Below are positions 1 through 7,701 of a DNA stretch of 64,000 nt, in pieces. The DNA is from JAQUOA01 sp037443785 (GTDB taxonomy: Bacteria; Bacteroidota; Ignavibacteria; UBA10030; UBA8401). How positions within the stretch are numbered: the stretch's first letter is position 1; the number at the start of each line of letters is the position of its first letter. Position numbers and translations under genes: made by a program. The notes below the pieces were generated by a model that worked only from the letters and a program-made list of their open reading frames with translations, was not told the origin of the DNA and searched no databases. The DNA lies in assembly GCA_037443785.1 (NCBI GenBank), contig JBBINR010000003.1, forward strand, positions 62,001 through 126,000, in the 5' to 3' direction.

Positions 1-1
1 A

Positions 2-1312
2 TTCTACGGAATTCCACTCGCAAAATTTCTTCCGTATTCGATTGCCCGCACATGGCACACGCAGCTCGGCATTTTCTGGATTGCAACAGCGTGGCTTGCC
101 GCAGGATTATACATCGGGCCCGCCGTCAGCGGTGTTGAACCGAAAGGGCAACGTCTTGGTGTGAATGTGTTGTTCGGTGCATTGCTTGTTGTCGTGCTTG
201 GTTCAATGGCAGGCGAGTGGATGAGTGTGATGAATCTTCTTCCGGATAATCTTTGGTTCTTCTTCGGTCACAGCGGATATGAATATATCGACCTCGGCCG
301 TTTCTTCCAGATTGCCTTGCTCATCGGATTATTTTTATGGTTTTGGCTGATGTTCCGTTCGATTCGTCCTGCACTGCAGAAAAAAGATGAACAAAAACCA
401 ATCCTCACATTATTTCTCATTTCAAGCGCAGCCATCGCCTCATTCTATGCATCGGCATTGATGTACGGCAAACACACAAATCTTGCCGTCACGGAATACT
501 GGCGCTGGTGGGTTGTGCATCTGTGGGTTGAAGGATTCTTCGAGGTTTTCGCGACTGTGGTGATTGCCTTTCTTTTTGCGCGGCTAAAATTAATAAGTTT
601 GAAAACAGCCGGAGCCGCAACAATATTTTCCTCAACAATTTTTCTTTCCGGCGGAATCATCGGCACACTGCATCATCTCTATTTTTCGGGAACGCCGACT
701 TTTGTGCTGGCGCTCGGTTCGGTCTTCAGCGCGCTGGAAGTTGTTCCGCTGGTGTTTGTGGGATATGAAGCGTGGGAAAATATCAAAATCTCCAGAGCAA
801 AAGAGTGGGTGCAGAATTATAAATGGCCTATCTACTTCTTCGTCTCCGTTGCGTTTTGGAATCTTGTCGGCGCGGGCTTGTTCGGATTCATGATCAATCC
901 GCCGATTGCATTGTATTACATGCAGGGATTGAACACCACGCCGGTGCACGGACATGCGGCATTGTTTGGCGTGTACGGAATGCTTGGCATCGGATTGCTT
1001 CTGTTCTGTCTCCGCGCAATGAATCCGAGGTTGCAATGGAACGGAAAGCTCATCGGATTTTCTTTCTGGACGATCAATGCAGGATTGTTTGCGATGGTAA
1101 CATTCAGTTTGCTTCCGGTCGGGTTAATGCAAACATGGGCTTCGGTTGAGTATGGATATTGGTATGCACGAAGCGCAGAATTTTTGCAGACAGGAATTAT
1201 GTCCACACTGCGATGGATGCGCGTTCCGGGCGATACGATTTTTGCCATCGGAATTCTTGCGCTGGTCGTTTTTGTGGTGAACGTAACGTTGAAAGGAACT
1301 TCGGAAAAATAA
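2..1312 (+). CDS. norB: Nitric oxide reductase, quinol-type large subunit (C-terminal part)
   Basis: Reduces 2 NO to N2O at a haem b3/FeB centre in the inner membrane. The reading frame is already open at base 2, so the 5' end lies outside the window. The in-frame GTG at 161 is internal, because the residues before it (including a haem-ligand-like RTWH and the stretch EPKGQRLGVN) are typical of the family. Counting from that GTG, the FeB ligands are visible: H120 with E124 in HLWVE, the pair H171-H172, and the haem ligands H263 and H265 in PVHGH. Their spacing is what NorB proteins show. About ten membrane helices remain. The absence of a separate cytochrome c gene downstream and the sequence style favour the single-subunit quinol-oxidising type (qNor, NorZ), but the diagnostic N-terminal extension is outside the window. 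Confidence 0.93.
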   Translation, partial: FYGIPLAKFLPYSIARTWHTQLGIFWIATAWLAAGLYIGPAVSGVEPKGQRLGVNVLFGALLVVVLGSMAGEWMSVMNLLPDNLWFFFGHSGYEYIDLGRFFQIALLIGLFLWFWLMFRSIRPALQKKDEQKPILTLFLISSAAIASFYASALMYGKHTNLAVTEYWRWWVVHLWVEGFFEVFATVVIAFLFARLKLISLKTAGAATIFSSTIFLSGGIIGTLHHLYFSGTPTFVLALGSVFSALEVVPLVFVGYEAWENIKISRAKEWVQNYKWPIYFFVSVAFWNLVGAGLFGFMINPPIALYYMQGLNTTPVHGHAALFGVYGMLGIGLLLFCLRAMNPRLQWNGKLIGFSFWTINAGLFAMVTFSLLPVGLMQTWASVEYGYWYARSAEFLQTGIMSTLRWMRVPGDTIFAIGILALVVFVVNVTLKGTSEK

Positions 1313-1329
1313 ATTGCGGTATTACAATT

Positions 1330-1366
1330 AAACTGTCAGGCATCGAAAAAAATGTCTGACAGTTTT
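1330..1366. terminator. Bidirectional terminator between norB and the DUF302 gene
   Basis: Arms AAACTGTCAGGCA (1330-1342) and TGTCTGACAGTTT (1353-1365) pair over 13 bases with one G-U, around a 10-base A-rich loop. Plus-strand RNA runs into TTTTTATTTT; the minus strand also has A/T tracts. It lies between convergent genes, as expected for a shared intrinsic terminator. Confidence 0.85.
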
Positions 1367-1370
1367 TATT

Positions 1371-1754
1371 TTAAATCGCTGCGATCACTCGCTCTAACCG
1401 TGCTTTTACTTCATCGGCGATCGGTTTCAGCGCGGGATTTTCGACAAGTTTTTCCATGATACCCGGATTGAAGGCAGAGACAACGATTGAATCGTTTTTT
1501 TCGTATACAATAATATTGCAGGGGAGAAGCAATCCGATCTCTTTCTCAGCATGTAGCGATTTATTGGCAAACTGAGGATTGCATGCGCCGAGAATGATGT
1601 AGCGTGGAATATCAACATCGATTTTTTTCTTCAGCGTCTCTTTCATGTCAATTGTCGTGAGAACGCCAAAGCCTTCCTTTTTTAATTCTTCGGTGACTTT
1701 TTCGATCGCTTGTTCGTACGAAAGGGAAACCCTTTTTGAAATTCCGTAATTCAT
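1371..1754 (-). CDS. DUF302 family protein
   Basis: A 127-residue protein of the DUF302 fold, recognised by the N-terminal pattern of one strand and a helix (YEQAIEKVTEELKKEGFGVL), the central DVDIPRYIILGACNP segment, and a C-terminal helix pair. DUF302 proteins are small, dimeric, and often found beside thiol and redox genes; no enzymatic activity is established. I start at the ATG at 1754 (MNYGIS) rather than ten codons further up, because the upstream OsmC gene stops at 1759 and this gives a tight 4-base junction. It is the last gene of the sigma-factor/redox cluster, just before the shared terminator. A single Cys in GACNP is a plausible reactive residue (inference). Confidence 0.85.
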   Translation of the reverse strand: MNYGISKRVSLSYEQAIEKVTEELKKEGFGVLTTIDMKETLKKKIDVDIPRYIILGACNPQFANKSLHAEKEIGLLLPCNIIVYEKNDSIVVSAFNPGIMEKLVENPALKPIADEVKARLERVIAAI

Positions 1755-1758
1755 GTTT

Positions 1759-2220
1759 TTACTCTGTGATAATAGTTGGTTCAATAATGACTTTTGCTGT
1801 CAATGAATTGGCGATCAAGCAATTTTCATGCGCTTGATGAACAATTTCTTCAACCTGTTCTTTCGTCCATGATTGCTCAACAACAATTTCCGGTTTCACA
1901 ATCACTTTTGTGAACTTATATTTTCCTTCAACATTTTCCAGCAATCCTTCTGCTGAGCTTTTGTAGGACTTGAGCGGAATTCCTTTTCGTGTTCCGAACG
2001 CTAAAAAGGTTGACATCGTGCAAATTTCAACTGCGGCGACAAGAAAATCTTCCGGAGTCCACACGCCGGGAATCCCTTTAAATTCCGGCGGACTAGAAAT
2101 TGCAATCTCCGGCTTGCCTTCGGAGTTTAAAGTGCCCTGGCGTTCAGATTTCCATGCAACGGAAGTGCGATAGGTGAACGATTTATATTTCTTTATCGGT
2201 TGAGGCGCTGTCGTTTCCAT
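1759..2220 (-). CDS. OsmC-family peroxiredoxin-like protein
   Basis: A 153-residue OsmC/Ohr-fold protein. The two family cysteines are present: C67 in the helix motif VEICTMSTFLAF and C134 in HENCLIANSL. In OsmC and Ohr these reduce organic hydroperoxides using thiol reductants. The first segment (ISSPPEFKGIPGVWTPEDFLVAA divided across residues 41-63) matches the family loop that leads into the catalytic helix. The start chosen is the ATG at 2220; the frame stays open further upstream, but that would run antisense-style through the DUF6132 gene. It overlaps the 3' end of DUF6132 by 38 bases, suggesting translational coupling. Peroxide detoxification fits the neighbouring thioredoxin and rhodaneses. 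Confidence 0.87.
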   Translation of the reverse strand: METTAPQPIKKYKSFTYRTSVAWKSERQGTLNSEGKPEIAISSPPEFKGIPGVWTPEDFLVAAVEICTMSTFLAFGTRKGIPLKSYKSSAEGLLENVEGKYKFTKVIVKPEIVVEQSWTKEQVEEIVHQAHENCLIANSLTAKVIIEPTIITE

Positions 2221-2431
2221 GTTCAATTTCTTTCTTTTCTTTTTTCGGTTTATCAACAAGAAACGCGCCGGCAAGAATTCCATATCCCGTAGAAATGTAC
2301 GGATTGCTTGTAATGGGACACGTACCGCTGGCGCATCCGATAAAATGATAATAGGCGTAGCCCGCAGTCCCGCCGATACATGCGGCAACGGCGCGCTTCT
2401 GCCAGAGTGTTAACGATTTGAAAAATTCCAT
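2183..2431 (-). CDS. DUF6132 small membrane protein
   Basis: 82 residues. An N-terminal hydrophobic segment with the family core YYHFIGCASGTCPITSNPY (residues 27-45) is followed by a second hydrophobic stretch (TGYGILAGAFL) and a charged K/E-rich tail. The CASGTC motif with two cysteines and the TSNP sequence are the recognisable DUF6132 signature seen in Bacteroidota next to rhodanese and thioredoxin genes. Function is unknown; the paired cysteines at the membrane make a role in sulfur or electron transfer plausible (inference). The 5' end overlaps the upstream rhodanese by 22 bases and the 3' end overlaps OsmC by 38, so the three are almost certainly cotranscribed. Confidence 0.8.
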   Translation of the reverse strand: MEFFKSLTLWQKRAVAACIGGTAGYAYYHFIGCASGTCPITSNPYISTGYGILAGAFLVDKPKKEKKEIEHGNDSASTDKEI

Positions 2432-2790
2432 GATGCAATTCCACCTTGTAAATTCCCGACTGTGAATCCAGCTTTTTTTAGTTTCAATGCCGCGTTGATG
2501 CTTCGGCTTCCGCTTGCGCAGTAGCAGATGATTTCTTTGCTGCGGTGTTTTTCAAGATCTTTAATTCGTGAACCAAGTTCGTGAAGCGGAATGTGGAGCG
2601 ACGATGCAATCGAACGTGAGCTTCGTTCGGCGGCGGTGCGGACATCGAGCATCACGCTACTGGATTTCATCCGCTCTTTTGCTTCGGCGGCAGAATATTG
2701 AGTAACGCCGCGCATGCGAAATTGTTTTCTGAGATAGAGGAGTACAATAAGTCCAAGAATTACGTAAAAAATAATTTGATCCGATGTCAT
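2410..2790 (-). CDS. Membrane-anchored rhodanese-like protein
   Basis: 126 residues: one transmembrane helix (about 6-22), a short basic linker, then a rhodanese domain (about 32-123). The active-site loop is CYCASGSRS with the catalytic C91; VMLDVRT and the GGIASW ending are also canonical. Rhodaneses carry persulfide sulfur on this cysteine and pass it to cyanide or, physiologically, to thiol proteins. The start overlaps the stop of the second rhodanese by four bases (ATGA), so the pair is translationally coupled. Because of the N-terminal anchor, the domain probably sits on one face of the inner membrane; the K/R residues right after the helix favour the cytoplasm. Confidence 0.9.
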   Translation of the reverse strand: MTSDQIIFYVILGLIVLLYLRKQFRMRGVTQYSAAEAKERMKSSSVMLDVRTAAERSSRSIASSLHIPLHELGSRIKDLEKHRSKEIICYCASGSRSINAALKLKKAGFTVGNLQGGIASWNFSNR

Positions 2791-3194
2791 TCGCCATTTC
2801 CTTTAAGTGTAGAATATCCTTCTGCTTTCCATTGATTGATTCCTCCTGTCATGCTCACTGCATTGAATCCTTTGCTCCGAAGCAGTTCTGTCGCAATGCC
2901 GCTGCGATGTCCTGAACGACAGTACACAATGATTTTTTTATTTTTGTAAGACCGCAGTTCGTCAATGCGCGATCTCAATTCTTGCAGCGGAATCAGCGGC
3001 GTATCGGCAATCCGTTCGGTGGAATTTTCCTGCGGCGTTCTCACATCAAGCAGCACAATTGTTGAATCGTTGTTCAACGCATTGCGAGTTTCTTGAACAG
3101 AAATAACAGCAGAATCATTCTGTTGGGCAATAATAAAACCTGCTGCAGCAAGAACAATTGCCGTAGCAATTATTTTTCGAGAATGTTTTTTCAT
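2787..3194 (-). CDS. Exported rhodanese-like protein
   Basis: 135 residues with an N-terminal signal or anchor (KKHSRK, then a hydrophobic run to IIAQQ near residue 24) and one rhodanese domain (about 31-130). The catalytic loop is CRSGHRSG with C92; VLLDVRT and TGGINQW are present. Start at ATG 3194: the frame is open further upstream, but that extension overlaps FmdB and lacks any domain. The gap to FmdB is one base. Together with the membrane-anchored paralogue it gives one rhodanese that is likely periplasmic and one likely cytoplasmic, suggesting sulfur handling on both sides of the membrane (inference). Confidence 0.88.
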   Translation of the reverse strand: MKKHSRKIIATAIVLAAAGFIIAQQNDSAVISVQETRNALNNDSTIVLLDVRTPQENSTERIADTPLIPLQELRSRIDELRSYKNKKIIVYCRSGHRSGIATELLRSKGFNAVSMTGGINQWKAEGYSTLKGNGE

Positions 3195-3195
3195 A

Positions 3196-3429
3196 TTAAT
3201 TGACTCCGCAGGAACCGCCGCAGCACGAACCTGATTCGCATGACGAAGAAGAAGAATCGTACGATGACGACGAATCATTTCCCATGGACATCATGGTCAG
3301 CGACATCACTTTTCGATGTTGCGCTGATCCGCAGGAAGGGCAGACGACATCGTCTTCTACTTCGCGCACTTTGTGGAACACATCATATTTCTTTTTGCAG
3401 TCTGTACAGATATACTCGTAGGTCGGCAT
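3196..3429 (-). CDS. FmdB-family zinc-ribbon protein
   Basis: 77 residues. The N-terminus MPTYEYICTDCKKKYDVF and the second CPSCGS knuckle (C8, C11, C30, C33) define the FmdB/CxxC_CxxC_SSSS zinc ribbon. The last 25 residues are Ser, Cys and Gly rich (SSSSCESGSCCGGSCG), with five further cysteines that could bind metal or sulfur. FmdB was named as a putative regulator of a formamidase operon, but most members are of unknown role and are common next to redox genes. It sits one base from the exported rhodanese and 11 bases downstream of thioredoxin, clearly in the same transcript. Confidence 0.87.
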   Translation of the reverse strand: MPTYEYICTDCKKKYDVFHKVREVEDDVVCPSCGSAQHRKVMSLTMMSMGNDSSSSYDSSSSSCESGSCCGGSCGVN

Positions 3430-3440
3430 TGCGCTGTCTC

Positions 3441-3815
3441 TTATGATAATGTGATAATTTTTTTCTCAAGTAATTTTTCGTTGATGATCTTTTGCAGCTC
3501 TGCTTTCGGCAAAGCGCCCATTGCCATCATCGGCTGCTTGTCTTTTGGAATGAACAACAATGACGGAATGCTTTGAATGCCGAACACGCCGGCGAGTTCC
3601 TGCTCTTCGTCCGTATTCACTTTGTAGAAGTTCACCTGCCCCTTCATTTCTTCGGACAGCTCATCGATGAGCGGACTTAAGAAACGGCACGGTCCGCACC
3701 ACGGCGCCCAGAAATCGACGACGGCGGGAAGTTCGCCGGTGAATTTCCATTCTTTGTTTTTTTCGTAATCAAAAATTTTTGTTAAGAAGGTGTCTTTTGT
3801 GAGCACTTCTGTCAT
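3441..3815 (-). CDS. trxA: Thioredoxin
   Basis: 124-residue thioredoxin with the active site WCGPC (C40, C43) preceded by VVDFWAP, and the cis-proline in GIQSIPSLL. It reduces protein disulfides in the cytoplasm; no signal peptide is present. The start is the ATG at 3815, supported by GGAG about seven bases upstream; the open frame continues for 19 codons more but without a domain. It lies mid-operon between DUF2892 and FmdB. The likely task is to reduce the OsmC peroxidase and to accept sulfur from the rhodaneses encoded downstream (inference from context). Confidence 0.92.
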   Translation of the reverse strand: MTEVLTKDTFLTKIFDYEKNKEWKFTGELPAVVDFWAPWCGPCRFLSPLIDELSEEMKGQVNFYKVNTDEEQELAGVFGIQSIPSLLFIPKDKQPMMAMGALPKAELQKIINEKLLEKKIITLS

Positions 3816-3852
3816 ACATACTCCATTGAAAATCTTTTTGTGAATTATCTTT

Positions 3853-4056
3853 TTATATTTTTTTGACGTCAATTTTTTTGTTTGTATCGACGCCGATTGC
3901 GTGCCAAATTGGACAGTACTTAATAAACCCCGTTACAACGAAAATCAATCCCACATACGCCCACGGGGTTTCAGGTCCCCAAAACGCAAGTGATGTAATC
4001 AATAATCCTAATAAAATTCGAATTGGCCGTTCAATAGCACCGATGTTTGTTTTCAT
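3853..4056 (-). CDS. DUF2892 (YgaP-like) small membrane protein
   Basis: 67 residues: MKTNIGAIERPIRILLG start, two membrane helices (about 11-27 and 32-48), then the CPIWHAIG turn. This is the DUF2892 pattern, which also forms the membrane part of the rhodanese YgaP. Here the rhodanese domain is encoded separately downstream, so the two could work as split partners (inference). It lies 82 bases downstream of the anti-sigma gene and 37 bases upstream of thioredoxin. Confidence 0.85.
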   Translation of the reverse strand: MKTNIGAIERPIRILLGLLITSLAFWGPETPWAYVGLIFVVTGFIKYCPIWHAIGVDTNKKIDVKKI

Positions 4057-4138
4057 GATGACTTTCCTTTGTCTGAGTTGTAAAGAGAATCGTTAATGAA
4101 CTATTCTTCTTGTATGATGCAATCGGACAGAAAAGGAT

Positions 4139-4420
4139 TCAGCGGCGCGTTCTCTTTTTCGGATGCTGTTTATCCAATCGGACAACAGCAAATAGTTCGG
4201 TTTTGATTTTGGTCGGAAGTTTAGGAGTTGGGTATTTCCGGTACAGATACACTGTTTTTTTGAGCGAATCGAGCAGTGCCGTACAATTTTCACATCCGGC
4301 AAGATGTGCTTTAATTTGACGGCACGATTCAGAGTCAATTTGTTCATCTAAATTATCACACAAATGCTCGTACACTTCCGGGCAGGAAAGAATATGCTTA
4401 TGTGAATGATGATGTTTCAT
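4139..4420 (-). CDS. Zinc-finger anti-sigma factor
   Basis: 93 residues. The zf-HC2 anti-sigma domain is visible as H39-x3-C43-x2-C46 in AHLAGCENC, after a His-rich N-terminus (KHHHSHKH). There is no transmembrane segment, so it is a soluble, ZAS-type factor. In such proteins oxidation of the zinc cysteines releases the sigma factor. It overlaps the preceding sigma gene by four bases, the usual pairing. The operon downstream consists of thiol and sulfur proteins, which fits a redox-sensing switch. Confidence 0.88.
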   Translation of the reverse strand: MKHHHSHKHILSCPEVYEHLCDNLDEQIDSESCRQIKAHLAGCENCTALLDSLKKTVYLYRKYPTPKLPTKIKTELFAVVRLDKQHPKKRTRR

Positions 4421-5010
4421 GATGTCATGAACCCGTGTAATTGTTGTCGTAAAAATATTCGTGATCGTCTCAGCCTGGATTTTACTGCTGGCACAGTGAG
4501 TCCGGTAATTTTTGATGTCTCTTCTGCTGTTCGATGTTCAAGATCGCGCAGCACAAACACAACTTTGTATTCGTCGGGCAATTTCATGATCGCGTCATCC
4601 AATTGGTTTCGCAGTTCACTGTTCAGCATTTTTTCCATCGGAGTATCATCCCACGTCGTGAGCTGCCTTTGCACTTTTTCATCCTCAACATCCGGCGCAT
4701 CATCATACGATTCGAGAAGATCTTCAAGCTTCCTTCTGCGCCGTTTCATTAAACAATTGTTGGCAACGATCGTGTACAGCCATGTTGAAAATTTTGAACG
4801 TCCGTCAAACTGATCAATCTTCCGAAAGACATTGACGAACGTATCTTGAAACGATTCTTCCGCTTTTTCTTTGTCGCGGCACAGCTTAAATGCGAATCCC
4901 CAGACTGTTTGTTCGTACCGCTGCACAAGTTTAGAAAATGCCCGCTCATCGCCAGATTTTATTTTGGCGATAAGATCATGATCGGCGGCGGTGTCGTGAA
5001 GTTCTTTCAT
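4417..5010 (-). CDS. ECF-type RNA polymerase sigma factor
   Basis: 197 residues with sigma region 2 (about 18-90: GDERAFSKLV, the helix with AEESFQDTFVNVF, and FSTWLYTIVANN) and region 4 (about 145-188: LPDEYKVVFVLRDLE, then an HTH with TVPAVKSRLRRSR). It directs RNA polymerase to its own promoter set. As first gene of a ten-gene minus-strand cluster with an anti-sigma factor overlapping its end, it probably controls the cluster it heads. The spacer upstream contains the inverted repeat at 5089-5106. The family has a broader relative at 19920-20498 in this window. Confidence 0.94.
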   Translation of the reverse strand: MKELHDTAADHDLIAKIKSGDERAFSKLVQRYEQTVWGFAFKLCRDKEKAEESFQDTFVNVFRKIDQFDGRSKFSTWLYTIVANNCLMKRRRRKLEDLLESYDDAPDVEDEKVQRQLTTWDDTPMEKMLNSELRNQLDDAIMKLPDEYKVVFVLRDLEHRTAEETSKITGLTVPAVKSRLRRSRIFLRQQLHGFMTS

Positions 5011-5088
5011 TCAGTACGATGCAATGAATTCGGAAAAAGGTTCTTTGTCATGCATGAAAGATAAAAATAAATTATGAAGGAAGAAAAT

Positions 5089-5106
5089 ATTGAGAGGTGT
5101 CTCAAT
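5089..5106. promoter_or_regulatory. Inverted repeat upstream of the ECF sigma gene
   Basis: Perfect 7-base arms ATTGAGA and TCTCAAT around GGTG, 79-96 bases before the sigma-factor start codon. Position and symmetry fit an operator, but a weak hairpin at the 3' end of the preceding minus-strand gene is also possible. Confidence 0.35.
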
Positions 5107-5131
5107 TTGAAATTTACTCAAATGCAAATGT

Positions 5132-5194
5132 TATTCCCGCACGCTTTTGGTGGGAATCCATTGATGGATGCCCGACAGAAACATTCGGGCATGA
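5132..5194. repeat. Intergenic palindromic repeat (REP-like, double hairpin)
   Basis: Two neighbouring hairpins: ATTCCC...GGGAAT (5133-5156) and a perfect 8-base ATGCCCGA...TCGGGCAT (5168-5192). This 'attcccgc...gcgggaatcca' style of repeat is common between genes in many bacteria. A related short copy is at 19889-19913. It lies between the minus-strand gene ending at 5251 and the sigma gene and may end transcription. The rest of the spacer (5011-5250) shows nothing else I can name. Confidence 0.6.
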
Positions 5195-5250
5195 CGAATC
5201 TTAGTTAAACTAAGACGCTACAAAATGTTGCGGAAATATTTACGACTCGA

Positions 5251-5691
5251 TCAATGAAAATACTCCATATGCATTTCTTCCGCACATTTCGGGCAGAGTC
5301 CGTGACTGAACGTTGTTCCAGTGTGTTTGTTGATGTAGGTTTCAAACGGTGTCCACGAATCCTGCAGTTTCGGATCAGATTCAGGTTCACGAATTCGTTT
5401 GCATCGAGCGCAGATAGAAAGGAGTGACTCAAGCGTCTTTATTTTTGAAAGAGCGCTTTCAAGATTTTTTGAATAGAAGTGAGTGAGACCAAAAGCAATT
5501 ATGCACACTACCGCTGTACACCCGCCGACGAGAAGATGTTCATCGTCAAAGTAAGGGATCTCCGGATGGAGAACAAAATCAACCAATGCATTCAAATTGG
5601 CAATAAACGCAATAATAAAAATAGAAAAAACAGCACGATAGATTGGGGAGATTAAAACAAGGCGATTGTTTTGCAGAATTGAACCGACCAT
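5251..5691 (-). CDS. Membrane-anchored zinc-ribbon protein of unknown function
   Basis: 146 residues: two membrane helices (about 17-39 and 53-72), a short coiled linker, then a cysteine domain. The cysteines come as SICARCKRIR (C94, C97) and FSHGLCPKC (C133, C136), 36 residues apart with a W and an aromatic between. This ICxxCKkIR...FSHGiCPeC unit is usually found at the C-terminus of PAS or response-regulator signalling proteins; here it sits alone behind a membrane anchor. It probably binds one zinc (inference). Role unknown; it could be a redox or metal sensor. It stands as a single gene, in the same direction as the redox operon that follows. Confidence 0.7.
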   Translation of the reverse strand: MVGSILQNNRLVLISPIYRAVFSIFIIAFIANLNALVDFVLHPEIPYFDDEHLLVGGCTAVVCIIAFGLTHFYSKNLESALSKIKTLESLLSICARCKRIREPESDPKLQDSWTPFETYINKHTGTTFSHGLCPKCAEEMHMEYFH

Positions 5692-5944
5692 ACATATTCC
5701 TTCACGAATTATTTGTCTTTAAAAAATATGAACTTCTCAAAGAGAGATTACTGAGAAAGTTGAAAAGAAGCAATTTTCTTGCAATCCGTTTTCCGATTTG
5801 GATACAACGCCCTAATTTTCACCATTTATTGGATTTTTTGCAACAAATCCGTTCTCTCTCCGTTAATGAGAAGGCATTCATCTTATGCTGCATCAAATTT
5901 TCAATGATAAAGTTTTGTAAATAATTTGTTCGTATGTTCAAACG

Positions 5945-6985
5945 ATGAAACGCCGTTCAGCACTTATATCGCTCGTCTATCTTCCCGCTATGTTGAATTC
6001 GGGAAAATTATTTGCACAGGATCGAACATCTCTTCCTGCTCATCACAGTGATAACGGATTCATTAACACCGATCCCGATTTTGAAGAAGCGCCGATTACC
6101 GAAATGGCTCCGTGGGTTATGGAAAAATTCGGAAACATTTTTTCCAAAACACCGAAAGTAGATATTCCGCGTTTCTATAATGACGGCTCGATTTTTAAGG
6201 AACAAAAGCCGTACACCGTTACATGGATTGGTCACTCTACTGTTTTAATTCAAATGGAAGGAAAAAATATTCTCACCGATCCGGTGTGGGCTGAATCTGC
6301 CGGACCGTTTCGCTGGGGCGGTTCTCCGCGAATTTCGGATCCAGGATTGGACTTTTCAAAACTTCCGCCGCTTGATGCCGTGTTGATTTCTCACAATCAT
6401 TACGACCATCTCGATCAATCGACAATTGAAAACATTGCCGACAATCATCCCAACGTAAAATTTTTTGTTCCTCTCCGCGTGCGCGATTGGTTTGAAGATA
6501 AAGGGATTCAAAATGTCGAAGAATTAGATTGGTGGGAAGGGGTGACATTCAACGGATTGAAGATCATCTGCATGCCGGCACAGCATTTTTCCGGACGATG
6601 GATCAACGACAAGAATCAAACGCTCTGGTGCTCATGGGCGGTCCTCGGCAAAAAGAAATTATATTTTACCGGCGATTCGGGATACTGCTCTCATTTTAAA
6701 CATATCGGGAAAAATTTTGGTCCGTTCGATCTCACCATGATTCCCATTGGCGCTTACGAACCGAGAAAATTGATGAAACCCGTTCATATGAATCCCGCCG
6801 AAGCGGTACAAACATCGATGGATCTGCGCGGAAAGAAAATGCTCGGCATTCATTGGGGAACATTTGTGATGACCGATGAGCCGATGGACGAACCTCCTCA
6901 GAAATTATATGAAGCCGTTGATGCGCAAAAATTTCCGCATGACGATTTTTGGATATTTAAGCTGGGTGAAACAAGAGAGTGGTAG
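5945..6985 (+). CDS. Exported metallo-beta-lactamase-fold hydrolase (NAPE-PLD/RomA-like)
   Basis: 346 residues with an N-terminal signal (MKRRSALISLVYL to about FAQ, residue 25), which has a twin Arg-like start but no full Tat motif. The metal site is HNHYDHLD (H150, H152, D154, H155), followed by a His in MPAQHFSGR, an Asp in FTGDSGY and a final His in GIHWGTF. GHSTVLIQ and the WWEG segment match the NAPE-PLD/RomA branch, whose members cleave phosphodiester or unknown lipid-like substrates. Substrate here is unknown. The gene stands alone on the plus strand with convergent genes behind it. Confidence 0.85.
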   Translation: MKRRSALISLVYLPAMLNSGKLFAQDRTSLPAHHSDNGFINTDPDFEEAPITEMAPWVMEKFGNIFSKTPKVDIPRFYNDGSIFKEQKPYTVTWIGHSTVLIQMEGKNILTDPVWAESAGPFRWGGSPRISDPGLDFSKLPPLDAVLISHNHYDHLDQSTIENIADNHPNVKFFVPLRVRDWFEDKGIQNVEELDWWEGVTFNGLKIICMPAQHFSGRWINDKNQTLWCSWAVLGKKKLYFTGDSGYCSHFKHIGKNFGPFDLTMIPIGAYEPRKLMKPVHMNPAEAVQTSMDLRGKKMLGIHWGTFVMTDEPMDEPPQKLYEAVDAQKFPHDDFWIFKLGETREW

Positions 6986-6994
6986 AGGAAAACG

Positions 6995-7390
6995 TCATTT
7001 CGGGATGTGAAATTTTCCTGCCGCAACGGAAAGTGATCCCACAATCAGACCGTATATCCCGCCAATGATAGGACTTAAACCGACGATGTAAATTTGTGGA
7101 TTTTGATCGCCGAATATTTTTTGAAAGCCGGCAGATGCTGCCGGATTGTGCTCAAGAAAAGTTTGAAAGAATATAATCTGCACGAGTGAAAAATTAATTC
7201 CCATTCCTATGCCGGAGTACACCCCGTGTAAAAATATTTTGTGAGTGGTTTGCTTGGAAAGAATGTAAGCAGACAGAAGCGCAATGACGACCCATTCATA
7301 TAATTCTCTTGATGCTGTCAAACCGAAGATCGACGCTGTCCCCATAGCAATTCCAAAAAGCGACAAAAGCAATATCACATTCCATTTCAT
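6995..7390 (-). CDS. Unrecognised four-helix membrane protein
   Basis: 131 residues, mostly hydrophobic, with about four membrane segments (near 4-24, 32-46, 58-77, 102-123) and a short loop rich in polar residues (HNPAASAGFQ). I recognise no family. It is the last gene of the 2-oxoacid oxidoreductase direction, 80 bases after the ferritin-like gene, so it may belong to that operon or have its own promoter. Its 3' end lies 9 bases from the convergent hydrolase. Confidence 0.6.
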   Translation of the reverse strand: MKWNVILLLSLFGIAMGTASIFGLTASRELYEWVVIALLSAYILSKQTTHKIFLHGVYSGIGMGINFSLVQIIFFQTFLEHNPAASAGFQKIFGDQNPQIYIVGLSPIIGGIYGLIVGSLSVAAGKFHIPK

Positions 7391-7470
7391 TATTGAATTT
7401 CCTCTGATAGAAAAATGAAACGCAGAATGAAAACAGAAACATCAGGGTCAATCGTTACTGCCAGCCAAAA

Positions 7471-7701
7471 TTACACAATTGCTTCGTCAAGTTCAAAGTG
7501 ATCGTTCAAATCTTCCAATTCATGTTCAAGACTCGCACGGTGATCTTTTTTTTCTTCAATTAGACGGTGAAGAAGAGGCGAAATGACGCTTTCCCCTGTT
7601 TCCCGCAGAATGTTTTCATAGATAGCGATCGTTTCGTTCTCATGCTCGATCAATTTTTCAATCACTGTCGTGATCGTCGAGTATTCATCAAGATGTTTCA
7701 T
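7471..7701 (-). CDS. Small ferritin-like helical protein
   Basis: 76 residues forming two amphipathic helices. The first carries EKLIEHENETIAIYENIL and the second EEKKDHRASLEHELEDL, giving spaced Glu and His residues like half of a rubrerythrin/ferritin di-iron bundle. It would have to dimerise to build a complete four-helix site (inference). It overlaps the upstream oxidoreductase beta gene by four bases, so the two are made together. A role in oxygen or iron protection of the oxygen-sensitive oxidoreductase is plausible but not shown. Confidence 0.6.
   Translation of the reverse strand: MKHLDEYSTITTVIEKLIEHENETIAIYENILRETGESVISPLLHRLIEEKKDHRASLEHELEDLNDHFELDEAIV

Noticed and set aside
5643..5924. 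Plus-strand frame of 93 codons in the gap before the exported hydrolase
   Set aside because: Overlaps the start of the opposite gene, has no ribosome site, and the product looks like random AT-rich translation.
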